Assembly (NCBI GenBank): GCA_013287135.1
Contig: JABDEK010000001.1
Span: forward strand, 1 to 64,000
Direction of reading: 5' to 3'
Origin: Acidobacteriota bacterium
Lineage (GTDB): Bacteria > Acidobacteriota > Terriglobia > Acidiferrales > UBA7541
DNA: 64,000 bases
The notes under the pieces are model-generated. The model was not told where the DNA came from. It did not search any database and saw nothing but the letters and a program-made list of their open reading frames with translations. Shown one piece after another: positions 34,885-43,522 of this stretch. The translations under genes and the position numbers were made by a program. The number at the start of each line of letters is the position of its first letter. Position 1 is the stretch's first letter.

Positions 34885-35817
34885 ATGATTCGTTCCCGTC
34901 CACTCTCGCTAAAAGTCAATAGTCGAAATGTCTCCCCATCCAGAGCTGCCTTATTGTTTTTAATCTTCGGCTTGTTCGTGGGCACGCTAGATATGCCAGC
35001 TAAACCAGCCCAGAAAAAGCAAACCAAGAAGTCTGAATTGCGCTGGAATCCGCCACAGGTGGATGCTGCCCTGTCATCGATTTCCGCCACGCCGCCCTGC
35101 CAGATCGCCAACGTTCTGAAACAGGCCGGTGATCGCGCTGAAGAATTGATTACACATCTTCAGGATTTCGACGCCCAGGAACAGCTTCGCTATGAACAGA
35201 CCGACGACCTTGGCGTGCCGGAAATGATCACGTCCGCAAAATTTGATTACCTGGTCGATTTCGGCGAGAAATCCGATACGCCGAAGGTCCATGAAACCCG
35301 CACGCTTCTATCGGGAGCCGAAAACGCCGACCTCGCCGCGATTCTCGATCGCGGTCTGCCGGCCTTGGCGCTGATTTTTAATCCTGCACTGCAAAGTGAT
35401 TACGAGATGCGCTGCGAAGGTTTGACCGTTTGGAACGATCAGCCCGCCTGGGTCGTTTATTTCCGCCAGAGTAAAGACAAGCGCGCGCGAACTTTTGGAG
35501 TTCGGACGGCTTCACAGGTTATTTCGGTCAGTCTGAAGGGCCGCGCGTGGATCGCCGCGGCTTCCGGCCAAGTGATGCACTTGGAAACGAATCTGGTGAA
35601 TGAGGTACCGGCGATTGGGATGCGGGGCAATGCGGTTTCCGTCGATTACGCGCCGGTAAAATTCCACTCGCAGGACGTCGAAATGTGGCTGCCTCAATCC
35701 GCAGTCGCGTACATCGACTACGGCAAACGTCGGATGATCGTCACGCACACTTTTTCTGATTTTCGTCTATTTTCTGTGCAAACCCAGCAGGTCATCGAGA
35801 AGCCTAAGAGCCCGTAG
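34885..35817 (+). CDS. Exported conserved hypothetical protein
   Basis: 310 residues, not recognised by name. An N-terminal signal sequence or anchor ('SRAALLFLIFGLFVGTLDMPA', about 20-40) precedes a Lys-rich linker and a globular domain. The latter alternates strands and polar turns, for example 'YEMRCEGLTVWNDQPAWVVYFRQSKDKRARTFG' and 'KGRAWIAAASGQVMHLETNLV'. This resembles outer-membrane lipoprotein-sorting-like (LolA-type) half-barrels seen in many acidobacterial secreted proteins. That similarity is only suggestive. The gene stands alone and divergent from deoA. Confidence 0.72.
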   Translation: MIRSRPLSLKVNSRNVSPSRAALLFLIFGLFVGTLDMPAKPAQKKQTKKSELRWNPPQVDAALSSISATPPCQIANVLKQAGDRAEELITHLQDFDAQEQLRYEQTDDLGVPEMITSAKFDYLVDFGEKSDTPKVHETRTLLSGAENADLAAILDRGLPALALIFNPALQSDYEMRCEGLTVWNDQPAWVVYFRQSKDKRARTFGVRTASQVISVSLKGRAWIAAASGQVMHLETNLVNEVPAIGMRGNAVSVDYAPVKFHSQDVEMWLPQSAVAYIDYGKRRMIVTHTFSDFRLFSVQTQQVIEKPKSP

Positions 35818-35848
35818 GCGAAATTTCCAACTAGCTGGGCGCGGGTAA

Positions 35849-36643
35849 TTAGAACTTGGCGGGGCGGGCGGCGATTTCTGCGGCAACCTGCTTTACTTCG
35901 TCGTGCACCAGGCCGTTGGTCACTAGCACGGACGGGCCCCCGGGCTGATAAGGCGCGCCGGCAATATCGCTAACTTTTCCGCCTGCTTCCGTAACGATCA
36001 GCATTCCCGCTGCGGTGTCCCACGATTTCAAGCCAAATTCCCAGAAAGCTTCGAATCGTCCACAGGCCACGGAACAAAGATCCATCGAGGCAGCGCCATC
36101 GCGCCGTACCCCGTGCGAACGCAGCGTGAACTCCCAATAATAATGAATATTTAAATTGTCGGCCCGCTTGTGCACCGGGAATCCGGTGGATACCAAACTC
36201 GCTGCTAAAGTATTCACAGAGGAGACGTGAATTGGCTTTTGGTTTAGGTAAGCGCCATCGCCTTGCGATGCATAAAACAATTCATTGGTAACCGGATTGA
36301 AAACCACACCCACTAGTGGTTTGCCATCCTGGAACAACCCAATCGAAACTGCGAAGCAAGGATAACCGTGCGCGAAATTCGTTGTGCCGTCGAGCGGGTC
36401 AACGTACCAGATAAAGGAAGAGGTCGAACTATCCTTGCCCGTGCCCTCTTCGGCCACAATCGTATGTTGCGGAAAATCACGCCGCAAACGTGCGACGATC
36501 GCCGCTTCCGATTTGCGATCGGTTTCGGTGACCAAATCGACGTCGCCTTTGTAGATTATTTCTTTCGGACGAGCGTGTCCGGCAAGGATGATGGCGCCCG
36601 CTTCGCGCGCGGCTTCGACGGCAGTGCTAAGAAATTGGTTCAT
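35849..36643 (-). CDS. suhB: Inositol-1-monophosphatase family protein
   Basis: 264 residues of the Mg-dependent lithium-sensitive phosphatase fold. Metal ligands occur in 'VAEEGTGKD' (Glu), 'WYVDPLDGTTNFAHGYP' (DPxDGTxNF) and 'SWDTAAGMLIVTEAGG' (WD). Substrates in this family include inositol phosphates, fructose bisphosphate and PAP, and they cannot be separated here. It is 36 bases after the VWFA gene, perhaps in one transcript with it and the MoaD-MoaE gene. Confidence 0.92.
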   Translation of the reverse strand: MNQFLSTAVEAAREAGAIILAGHARPKEIIYKGDVDLVTETDRKSEAAIVARLRRDFPQHTIVAEEGTGKDSSTSSFIWYVDPLDGTTNFAHGYPCFAVSIGLFQDGKPLVGVVFNPVTNELFYASQGDGAYLNQKPIHVSSVNTLAASLVSTGFPVHKRADNLNIHYYWEFTLRSHGVRRDGAASMDLCSVACGRFEAFWEFGLKSWDTAAGMLIVTEAGGKVSDIAGAPYQPGGPSVLVTNGLVHDEVKQVAAEIAARPAKF

Positions 36644-36679
36644 GATTTTTGGTCGCCGTCGTTCGCGCGTCTAAACAAC

Positions 36680-37642
36680 TTATCGCGGCGCGGAGGCAGT
36701 GAAATATTCTTTGCGGTAACGCACCAAGTCGCCCGTCGTCACTTTCACCGTCACGTGGCGGCGGCTTCCCGACGGCGGCACCGGAGTAGGATAGTAACCC
36801 AACAAGTATTGCGTGCGTAGCTCGCGGTCAATGCGGTCGAACATGGCGTCGAGCGAGTGCGTTTCGTCCACCATGAACATCGCGCCGCCCGTGCTATCGG
36901 TAATCGTAATTAAGGCGTGCTCGCCGGCTGTATTTCGCCCGCTCTCATTGGCCGCGCGAATCACAATGGAATAGAGCAGCGCCTCCGAAGCAATCGCAGC
37001 GCGCCGGGCATCCTCAAATTTTGACAAGCTGGTGGTTTCGCCGGCATCCGTCACCAGAACGATCGCACGGCGCCTGTCCAGTGGGCGCCGTCGAAGCGTG
37101 TTCGAAGCCAGCACGATTGCGTCATAGATTGACGTCCCGGCGCCCGAGGTGATTCGGCGTGCAGCCGACTGCAGCTTCGGCACGTCCGACGAAAAATCTG
37201 AAAGCTGCGTAACCTTTTCGTCGAACGCAAAAACACTCAGTGTGTCGCCGGGCCGCACCACTTGTCCGATAAAGTGCGCCGCCGATTCGCTTTCAAACTT
37301 CATGTCTTTGAACGTGCTCATGCTCGAATCGATCATCAGAGCAAGATCAAGCGGACGATTGGTCTGGGCTTCGAAGCGCTCGATTTTTTGCGCTAGGCCC
37401 TCTTCGAAAAGTTGGAACACGTCTTGTTTGAGATCGGGGATGGGCTGTCCGTTGGCATCGATTACGCTGGCCAGGATGCTCACCAGGTTCGTCTGCACAC
37501 GGATCACGCCTTGCTGTCTGGTTTGCGATTGTTGTGTTTGTTGTGATTGTCGCGCCCCCAAATTCAGCGCAAGCCCGGCGCATGTGAGAAGTCCAATAGT
37601 TGTGCAAAGAGCGGGGAATCCAGCCGGCAGGGATCGCTTCAT
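36680..37642 (-). CDS. Secreted von Willebrand factor A domain protein
   Basis: 320 residues. A signal peptide occupies about 1-29. A Gln-rich segment precedes 'VRVQTNLVSILASVIDANGQPIPDLKQDVFQLFEEG', the lead-in typical of acidobacterial 'VWFA-related' proteins. The VWA domain has a MIDAS motif D-S-S-M-S ('LALMIDSSMSTFKDMK') with the following 'VTDAGE' ligand Asp. Such proteins bind metal and other proteins outside the cytoplasm; partner unknown. Its start overlaps the upstream MoaD-MoaE stop (ATGA, 37639-37642). Confidence 0.88.
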   Translation of the reverse strand: MKRSLPAGFPALCTTIGLLTCAGLALNLGARQSQQTQQSQTRQQGVIRVQTNLVSILASVIDANGQPIPDLKQDVFQLFEEGLAQKIERFEAQTNRPLDLALMIDSSMSTFKDMKFESESAAHFIGQVVRPGDTLSVFAFDEKVTQLSDFSSDVPKLQSAARRITSGAGTSIYDAIVLASNTLRRRPLDRRRAIVLVTDAGETTSLSKFEDARRAAIASEALLYSIVIRAANESGRNTAGEHALITITDSTGGAMFMVDETHSLDAMFDRIDRELRTQYLLGYYPTPVPPSGSRRHVTVKVTTGDLVRYRKEYFTASAPR

Positions 37643-38370
37643 TTGTTTGTAGGAAACTTAGATTCATCCGGGCGGGAAATGGCTTCCTGTGAAGGTGTTT
37701 CCCCTTCAGCCCAAACCGCGCCGCCTGCAAAAAACTCCTTCTTCCAGATCGGCACGTCGTGTTTTAAAGTATCGATGGCGTACCGGCAGGCCTCAAAAGC
37801 AGCGTTTCGATGTGCCGAGCTTACGGCAATCCACACGCTGGTCTCGCCAATCTCCAGCCGCCCCAAACGGTGAATAATGGCCAGCCGACGAATCGGGAAC
37901 TTTTCGCGGATCTGTTCGCCAATCTCGCGCATTTTGGCCAGAGCCATCGCCTCGTACGCTTCGTACTCCAGGTAGAGCGTGCGCTTTCCCTTGAAATTGT
38001 TGCGCACGAAGCCGTCGAAGACCACCATCGCGCCATCTTCCGGAGCTTTCAATTTTTCCAAAAGCTCGCCCGGCTGAATGGGCTCGCGCACCAGCTCGAA
38101 GATGTCGTCGTTGTTACCGGTTCCCTGCCCTCCACTGACGGGCGGAAGGAAAGCCACTTCATCTCCGTCCGCCACCGAAGCTCGCCATTCGGCATATTCC
38201 TGGTTCACCGAGGGAGCGATCGAACTTCGGAATTCGGCAAGTTTCGGGAACCGCCGCGCGTAACGCTCAAAAAGATCTTCCACGCGCGCGCCTTCGGAAA
38301 GACCGGCGTCTTCGGCCGCCACGCCGACGATTTCTTTTAGTTGTCCAAAAAATAGTACGCGAACGCGCAT
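37639..38370 (-). CDS. MoaD-MoaE fusion, molybdopterin synthase
   Basis: 243 residues joining both subunits of molybdopterin synthase, which adds two sulfurs to cyclic pyranopterin phosphate. Residues 1-81 are MoaD ('MRVRVLFFGQLKEIVG' to 'GDEVAFLPPVSGG'). The Gly-Gly at 80-81, normally the C-terminal thiocarboxylate site, is followed directly by Gln. Residues about 90-243 are MoaE ('VVFDGFVRNNFKGKRTLYLEYEAYEAMA', 'IHRLGRLEIGETSVWIAVSSAHR', 'PIWKKEFFAGG'). This is the MoaX arrangement known in mycobacteria, where cleavage after Gly-Gly is needed. ATG 38370 is used rather than an upstream in-frame GTG. No other moa gene is near. Confidence 0.93.
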   Translation of the reverse strand: MRVRVLFFGQLKEIVGVAAEDAGLSEGARVEDLFERYARRFPKLAEFRSSIAPSVNQEYAEWRASVADGDEVAFLPPVSGGQGTGNNDDIFELVREPIQPGELLEKLKAPEDGAMVVFDGFVRNNFKGKRTLYLEYEAYEAMALAKMREIGEQIREKFPIRRLAIIHRLGRLEIGETSVWIAVSSAHRNAAFEACRYAIDTLKHDVPIWKKEFFAGGAVWAEGETPSQEAISRPDESKFPTNK

Positions 38371-38661
38371 CTGGTTGATTCTATCGCGCCACACCGTTCA
38401 AAGCGATTCAAGAGTCCATCGCTGACGCGGACGAAACAAGTCAGGAAGAGCGCTTCTTTCGTCCGCCTTTGCGCAAAAATTGGGGTAATATTTGCACAAT
38501 GAAGTTAGCGCGGAACGCTACCTCCAGCGTCATACCGCTCAACTTCTTCGATAAAAATAAATGAACCGCGCGCAAAGAACAAGACGGCGACGAGCGCTAA
38601 GTCCCCAGTTTTACCTTTTTTAGTTTAGGCAGACTTCATGGTCGACGCGGAGGCTTGCTGC

Positions 38662-39564
38662 ATGAAAGTTCTGGTTTCGGGTGGCTCAGGTCTGGTCGGA
38701 ACCGCACTCACCGAATCTTTGCGAAGCGAAGGGCATACGGTAGCTCACCTGGTCCGGCCCGGAGGGGAAGCCGCGCCGGGTGACATTCGCTGGGACCCGG
38801 CCAGCGGTTTTATCAACACGAATGCAATGGAAGCCGCCGACGCAGTGGTGAATCTCAACGGTGCAAGCATTGGCGGCGGCCGCTGGACGCCGGAGCGCAA
38901 GAAAATTCTCCACGCCAGCCGCATCGCTGCCACGCGCCTTCTGGTGGACGCCTTCACGCGGCTGAAACAAAGACCCCGAGTATTTCTTTCCGCCTCGGCC
39001 ATCGGATATTACGGCAATCGTGGCGACGAAGTTCTCACGGAATCGAGCGCTGCGGGAAACGATTTCCTGGCGACCGTGACCCGCGATTGGGAAGCGGAAG
39101 CGCTACGCGCGCAATCGGGCGGGATACGTACAGTACTCGCTCGCTTCGGAATCATTCTTTCTGCAAAAGGCGGCGCTCTGAAACAGATCGTTCCTCCGTT
39201 CAAACTCGGTTTGGGCGGAAGACTTGGAAGCGGTCAGCAATGGATGTCCTGGGTTGCGATTGATGATGTAGTCGGCATACTGCGCGCCGCCATTTCGGAT
39301 GAAAAGGCCAGCGGTCCGGTGAACGTAGTGGCTCCAAACCCGGTGCGAAATTCGGAATTTACGCACGTGCTTGCGGGCGTACTCCATCGGCCGGCAATTT
39401 TCCCTGCTCCCGCGTTTGGGCTGCGTTTAATGCTGGGAGAAATGGCCGATGCGCTACTGCTTTCCAGCCAGAAAGTCCGCTCCGAGCGCTTGCCCGCTGC
39501 AACGTTTCCTTTCCGATACGAGAATCTCGAGCCCGCGCTTCACGCAATCCTCGCGAAGAAGTAA
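38662..39564 (+). CDS. TIGR01777 family SDR-type epimerase
   Basis: About 300 residues. It starts 'MKVLVSGGSGLVGTALTESL', a Rossmann NAD(P) motif GGSGLVG. Later parts are 'NLNGASIGGGRWTPERKKIL', 'SASAIGYYGNRGDEVLTESS', 'RFGIILSAKGGALKQIVPPFKLGLGGRLGSGQQWMSWVAIDDV' and the C-terminal DUF1731 domain. This matches the YfcH/SulA-like 'epimerase' family, whose reaction is not established. The frame opens at 38638, but ATG 38662 has GGAGG 8 bases upstream. Confidence 0.9.
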   Translation: MKVLVSGGSGLVGTALTESLRSEGHTVAHLVRPGGEAAPGDIRWDPASGFINTNAMEAADAVVNLNGASIGGGRWTPERKKILHASRIAATRLLVDAFTRLKQRPRVFLSASAIGYYGNRGDEVLTESSAAGNDFLATVTRDWEAEALRAQSGGIRTVLARFGIILSAKGGALKQIVPPFKLGLGGRLGSGQQWMSWVAIDDVVGILRAAISDEKASGPVNVVAPNPVRNSEFTHVLAGVLHRPAIFPAPAFGLRLMLGEMADALLLSSQKVRSERLPAATFPFRYENLEPALHAILAKK

Positions 39565-39599
39565 TCCTCAAGTTGACATCTGCTTGATTAGTGACGGAT

Positions 39600-39965
39600 T
39601 TACAGATCGAGGCGTTCGAGCAGCGCGGGCAAGTTTGATTCGTCCACCACCAGGTCCGGGCGCCTCGCAGCAAAATCTTCCACTTCATCCAGCGCTTGGA
39701 ATAGACGCATTTTCGCCACCGCGTACTCTTCGGTCCCGGTCAACAAGCGTCCGGTTTTCTTGGTCCAGTTATCCAGCGCATCTCGCCGGACGAAAATGCG
39801 CACCGGAAACATCGTCTTGCGATCGGCGGACACGTAATAAATATATTCGTTCCCAGCCGCTCCTGCCCGTTCCGACGGGTGCACGTCCTGGAACTGATAC
39901 TGGTAAACGTACCCAATTTCGGCCGAATAGGCCTTGATGCGCCTCACGGTTTCCGGCTTGGTCAT
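39600..39965 (-). CDS. Conserved hypothetical protein, 121 residues
   Basis: It begins MTKPETVRRIKAYSAEIGYVYQYQF and is rich in aromatic and charged residues, with no signal peptide or membrane segment. The central part 'NEYIYYVSADRKTMFPVRIFVRRDALDNWTKKTGRLLTGTEEYAVAKMRLFQALDEV' looks like a small alpha-beta fold. Not recognised. The frame extends upstream to 40142, but that is antisense to the pseudogene and lacks family character. Convergent with the TIGR01777 gene, 35 bases apart. Confidence 0.65.
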   Translation of the reverse strand: MTKPETVRRIKAYSAEIGYVYQYQFQDVHPSERAGAAGNEYIYYVSADRKTMFPVRIFVRRDALDNWTKKTGRLLTGTEEYAVAKMRLFQALDEVEDFAARRPDLVVDESNLPALLERLDL

Positions 39966-40008
39966 AGCGGCATTATTCGGCGGGAACCACGAAGTGTCAA
40001 TCTTGGCT

Positions 40009-40026
40009 TCTAGACCATCTAGACCA
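40009..40026 (+). repeat. Two perfect tandem 9-mers in the pseudogene
   Basis: TCTAGACCA twice in a row, in frame (reads LDHLDQ). A second small duplication within the same broken gene. Confidence 0.8.
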
Positions 40027-40279
40027 GCTCGCTCCCGAAGTGGAATCCCATGCTGTCGTTCGAGTGCTTTACCCGGATCCGAACGACACAGCGAATATCG
40101 GCGCAATCCGCGGACAAATCCTTCCTGCCAACCCATTCGCATTGGCTGCTCTTACTGCGACTTCGATCAGTTTGTCGGTTACTGGATGGGTCGGTACACA
40201 GGTAGTCGCGCTGGATGCGGATACCGGCGCAATCGTCGCCGCCGCTTTTTCCAGTGGAAGTTGCAACGCAGCGAGTCCA

Positions 40280-40307
40280 CCGACTCAATTCGACCGACTC
40301 AATTCGA
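40280..40307 (+). repeat. Exact 14-bp tandem duplication
   Basis: CCGACTCAATTCGA at 40280-40293 is repeated exactly at 40294-40307. Fourteen is not a multiple of three, so the reading frame is shifted at this point. Confidence 0.95.
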
Positions 40308-40584
40308 TGGCACGTACGATCTCGAGCGTCTGCCTGTCGGCCGCAATTACAATTTGTATGCCTGGCAGCTGGTTGCGATCGCGCTTCCGTCTGACTTCGA
40401 TGTGCCGGCAGATTTGTGCTCGCAGGATGGGCCGCCATCGTGCGTTGCGCCCGTCGCAAACACCAATTTCAACGTGCGGACTTTGCCGGCGTCACCGCAA
40501 TTGAAGCTGTATGGGATTGTCAGGACGCTCGAATGGCGTAAGGCGTACGACGACATTTGGTTATTCGCACTTGCGCTAAAATAA

Positions 40585-40613
40585 AAGCGGCTCCCAAAAT
40601 TCGGGAGCCGCTT
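40585..40613 (-). terminator. Strong intrinsic terminator of the pilin operon
   Basis: Perfect 11-pair stem (40585-40595 with 40603-40613) around a 7-base loop, 24 bases past the pilX stop. On the minus strand it runs into TTTTATTTTA, a good U-tract. It can also stop plus-strand transcription from the pseudogene. Confidence 0.85.
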
Positions 40614-40637
40614 GTGCGTCCCTTCGTCTGAATCGAT

Positions 40638-43475
40638 CTACTGGGTCGGCAAGAGTTGCTGAGAGAACCCAATGGTGTTAATCGAACGCAACGTCGGCGT
40701 TCTCGGAGGCAGCCATGCCGGCCCGAGAGTGAAGTTTTGGTCGAAAAAGTAATTCCTGATGGGCGGGCTGTACACCATACCGGAGTTTTTGTAAACACCT
40801 ATGCCTTGTCTGTTGTAATAAAAACTGACCAGAGATCCCTTGTAGTAGCCGTTAACACCACTCCATGTTTCAAGGAATCTCAGGAAATTGTGCACTCCGC
40901 CGTCGGTCCCAAAGTCTTGCGCCTCCCCTGCCGGCTGTGGGAACGGAATTCCCTTGCCGGCAATAAGAGCTACGCGGTAAGCCGATTGCACCGCGACACG
41001 ATCGTTCGCGCCACTGGTGGTCGAATACGGCCAAACAAACGAGTTCACGTCATTCCAATTATCCGAAAGCAACGTTACGGCATCTCCGGCGACTGCCGCG
41101 GCTACGCTGGGACCGGCCCATGAACCGTCAGGCGGAGCGTTGTAGTCACCTTGGATGTATACCGGGTTTTCGGCCACCACCGTCAATCCGCATGGAACTG
41201 GCCCGCAAGTGGTGCCAAGATTCAGAGTTCGTCCATCCACGATTTTCAATGCGCGCCGGAAAAAGACCGGTGGATTTTCTCGCGCTTCCTGAGGATTGGT
41301 GTACACGACTCCAGGCCAATTGGTGCTGCTCAATGGCGCCGCGACAGTCGGAGCTCCACATTCGGCGCTTGTCCCAAGGACTCCTACCATATTAGTGCCG
41401 TTCCACAGTCCTGGAAGTGTCCAGGTGGTAGCGGCATTCCACGCGAGAGGATAAAGCGGAATCGTCTCCGCCCCGCCGTATGTGCGAAGGACCTGGGCCG
41501 CAGGAGGATCGCCCTCCAGGTTTTCACCCTGTTCGACGGCTCCATTTGGACATCCTGACCCGGGATTCGATACATTGACGATATCATCGAAGCCGAAGCT
41601 TCCGGTCTTCGTGTTTCCGGCGTTTGGATCGGTTCGTTCACCGCGGCGATCGGAGAAGTAAACCGTAAACCCACCCGTATTGTTGTTCAAACCCAAACCC
41701 ATTGGGTTCAAGTTGAGCCAGTTAGCGAGGTTTCCAGCATCCAGTTCAACGTAATACATCACTCCTTGCGCCGTGACCTGTCCAGGGTTTGTCACTGTTC
41801 GAAGCGTGCCTTCCCGAGAGTCAAACAGAGCCATCGGCCAGTAATCCGTCCCCGTCGTAGTGGCCGTTCCACAAGGTGCAGGAGCGGTGTAGGAAGACGG
41901 ATTATCACGCAATCGCGCGAGTCGGATAATGGCGTTCAGACTCGGGTCTGTGCAGGAAATTTTTGCCGGTACATTGGGATTGGTCGTGGGACCTTGCGCA
42001 ACGTTACTGCCAAGACCCGGCAGGGTTAGCGGATTAACTAATGAACCCAGAGGGTTAATGTTCCTTCCGGTAAAACCGAGATTTAAGATTGCTTGGGTAA
42101 TGTCTGCCCAACTGCCGCCAAGATTCTGATATTCAATTTTAATGCAGCCAGTAATCGTCGGTTTGCCGTTTTGGATCCAATAACCGTTGATAGTTGAATA
42201 AGCACCGCCGGCCCCTGACATCGGCAGGGGAATCCGGCTCACCGGGGTATTGTTTGCTCCTGGGTTATACCAGGCCGGCATGGCACCTGGAGCTACCGCT
42301 AGGGTCGCAAGATCCACCGGGTCTGTCGCCGTAGTGACTGTTTGCTGAAACATCATGTCCGCAGTATGGCAAGCACCTAGAGAGCCTGGCACTACACCCG
42401 CCGGATAATCGTCTAGCAGGATCCGCAAAGTCGCTTCAGAAAAATACTGCTCGTTCAACTCCGCCACAGGCTCTCCGGGGGTCGGTCGCCGGACCAATTG
42501 AATGGGGCTGCTGATTCCGCCTAAAGCTGTTGAAGTTAAACTCAGAACTGGAACACCGTTTGTTAATTGGCCGCCATAAGAATTCTCGACCGCGCCCCAT
42601 CCACCGTTTGGAAGTAGGCTCACGTTACCCACAACGCTCGTGCTGCCGTTCGCCGTGCTGCCTTGGGTAAGCTGCAAGGCAAGCCACTGCGCGTTCGTGT
42701 AGGTAGGACCAGGCGGCAGCGCCGCAGGATTGGGCGTTAGAGCGATTGATATCGGACCGGTATAGTTCGTGCCCGAGAGGGGAAATCCATTCTCGAGGTT
42801 GGTACGGATTACCGCGCCCACGGCGGTCACCTTATCTGCCAAATACAGAGGGCCGGAATTAGCCGCCAGCCAGAGATTGCCATTTGTGTGAGTGCGCCCT
42901 CCGAAATCAAACGGAGGTCCAGCGAAGAAGCTCACGTCCGAATCAGAGTAGATACCGAACTGAAACACCGGAATTGCAACTACTTGCACCTGTCGTTGCA
43001 ACTTCACTTCCGCCCCAGTGACTACCCCGCGCGCAGTAACCTGAAGCGTGAAAGGGGTGATCAACCCTTGCATGCCCGCATACGGGCTGGGTGGAAGCAT
43101 GGTGGCGTTTTGCGAAGTCGGGACACAGGGACTTACCGCCGGAGGTCCGCCACACAGAATTTGATACGTGGAATTTCCGGAAGGATCGGTAAATTGAATT
43201 CCGGGAATTGCAGGCTGACTTGCGAGCGAAGTTATGGTCGCCATATTCGCCGCAGAAAGTGCGCCTTGATCGGCAAAAGTAGTTCCTACGTCGGCGGTTA
43301 GCTTCTCCATGCCCGCCTCCGCTCCGTAGAATGCAGTCTCACGGAACTGGTTGTTCCCGCCCAAACGCTGGTCGGTCATCACCATCCAGCACATGCCGAC
43401 CCCTAACGCGGTAACCAGAATAAGTACAAAGAGAGCGGTTAGAAGTGCAATTCCATTTTGACGTTGAGTTCTCAC
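40638..43475 (-). CDS. pilX: PilX-like minor pilin assembly protein, very large
   Basis: 945 residues. The N terminus reads 'RTQRQNGIALLTALFVLILVTALGVGMCWMVMTDQRLGGNNQFRETAFYGAEAGMEKL', the PilX N-terminal hydrophobic helix with the usual 'YxAEAGxE' segment. The rest (about 100-945) is a secreted Gly/Pro/Asn/Thr-rich domain without a motif that I recognise; typical PilX is about 150-200 residues. GTG 43475 is chosen because AAAGGAG sits 7 bases upstream; ATG 43523, touching the pilW stop (TAATG), is an alternative. Last gene of the minor pilin operon. It may carry an adhesin-like role usually given to PilY1 (inference). Confidence 0.82.
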   Translation of the reverse strand: MRTQRQNGIALLTALFVLILVTALGVGMCWMVMTDQRLGGNNQFRETAFYGAEAGMEKLTADVGTTFADQGALSAANMATITSLASQPAIPGIQFTDPSGNSTYQILCGGPPAVSPCVPTSQNATMLPPSPYAGMQGLITPFTLQVTARGVVTGAEVKLQRQVQVVAIPVFQFGIYSDSDVSFFAGPPFDFGGRTHTNGNLWLAANSGPLYLADKVTAVGAVIRTNLENGFPLSGTNYTGPISIALTPNPAALPPGPTYTNAQWLALQLTQGSTANGSTSVVGNVSLLPNGGWGAVENSYGGQLTNGVPVLSLTSTALGGISSPIQLVRRPTPGEPVAELNEQYFSEATLRILLDDYPAGVVPGSLGACHTADMMFQQTVTTATDPVDLATLAVAPGAMPAWYNPGANNTPVSRIPLPMSGAGGAYSTINGYWIQNGKPTITGCIKIEYQNLGGSWADITQAILNLGFTGRNINPLGSLVNPLTLPGLGSNVAQGPTTNPNVPAKISCTDPSLNAIIRLARLRDNPSSYTAPAPCGTATTTGTDYWPMALFDSREGTLRTVTNPGQVTAQGVMYYVELDAGNLANWLNLNPMGLGLNNNTGGFTVYFSDRRGERTDPNAGNTKTGSFGFDDIVNVSNPGSGCPNGAVEQGENLEGDPPAAQVLRTYGGAETIPLYPLAWNAATTWTLPGLWNGTNMVGVLGTSAECGAPTVAAPLSSTNWPGVVYTNPQEARENPPVFFRRALKIVDGRTLNLGTTCGPVPCGLTVVAENPVYIQGDYNAPPDGSWAGPSVAAAVAGDAVTLLSDNWNDVNSFVWPYSTTSGANDRVAVQSAYRVALIAGKGIPFPQPAGEAQDFGTDGGVHNFLRFLETWSGVNGYYKGSLVSFYYNRQGIGVYKNSGMVYSPPIRNYFFDQNFTLGPAWLPPRTPTLRSINTIGFSQQLLPTQ

Positions 43476-43522
43476 TGCAAATCTCCTTTGAAAAAACTTC
43501 CCGGAAGTTATTTGGTCGCACA

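Larger units (their letters stand above)
39968..40584 (+). pseudogene. Remnant of a secreted carboxypeptidase-regulatory-like (matrixin-type) protein
   Basis: The frame from 39968 reads '...LAPEVESHAVVRVLYPDPNDTANIGAIRGQILPANP...VTGWVGTQVVALDADTGAIVAAAFSSGSCNAASPPTQFD' and then hits a shifted frame. An exact 14-base tandem duplication (40280-40307) causes the shift. Removing one copy restores '...PTQFDGTYDLERLPVGRNYNLYAWQLVAIALP...' through to the TAA at 40582-40584. The 'G.V...G..V.A.D..TG', 'GTYDLERLPVGRNYNLYA' pattern is a CarboxypepD-regulatory-like beta-sandwich. The start and any catalytic domain are missing at the 5' side, where the divergent 39600-39965 gene abuts. The matrixin link is from memory of acidobacterial neighbours, not shown. 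Confidence 0.78.

Noticed and set aside
38371-38661. Molybdenum cofactor riboswitch upstream of the MoaD-MoaE gene
   Set aside because: No long structured leader resembling the Moco motif could be made out by eye; the 291-base gap shows only AT-rich stretches.
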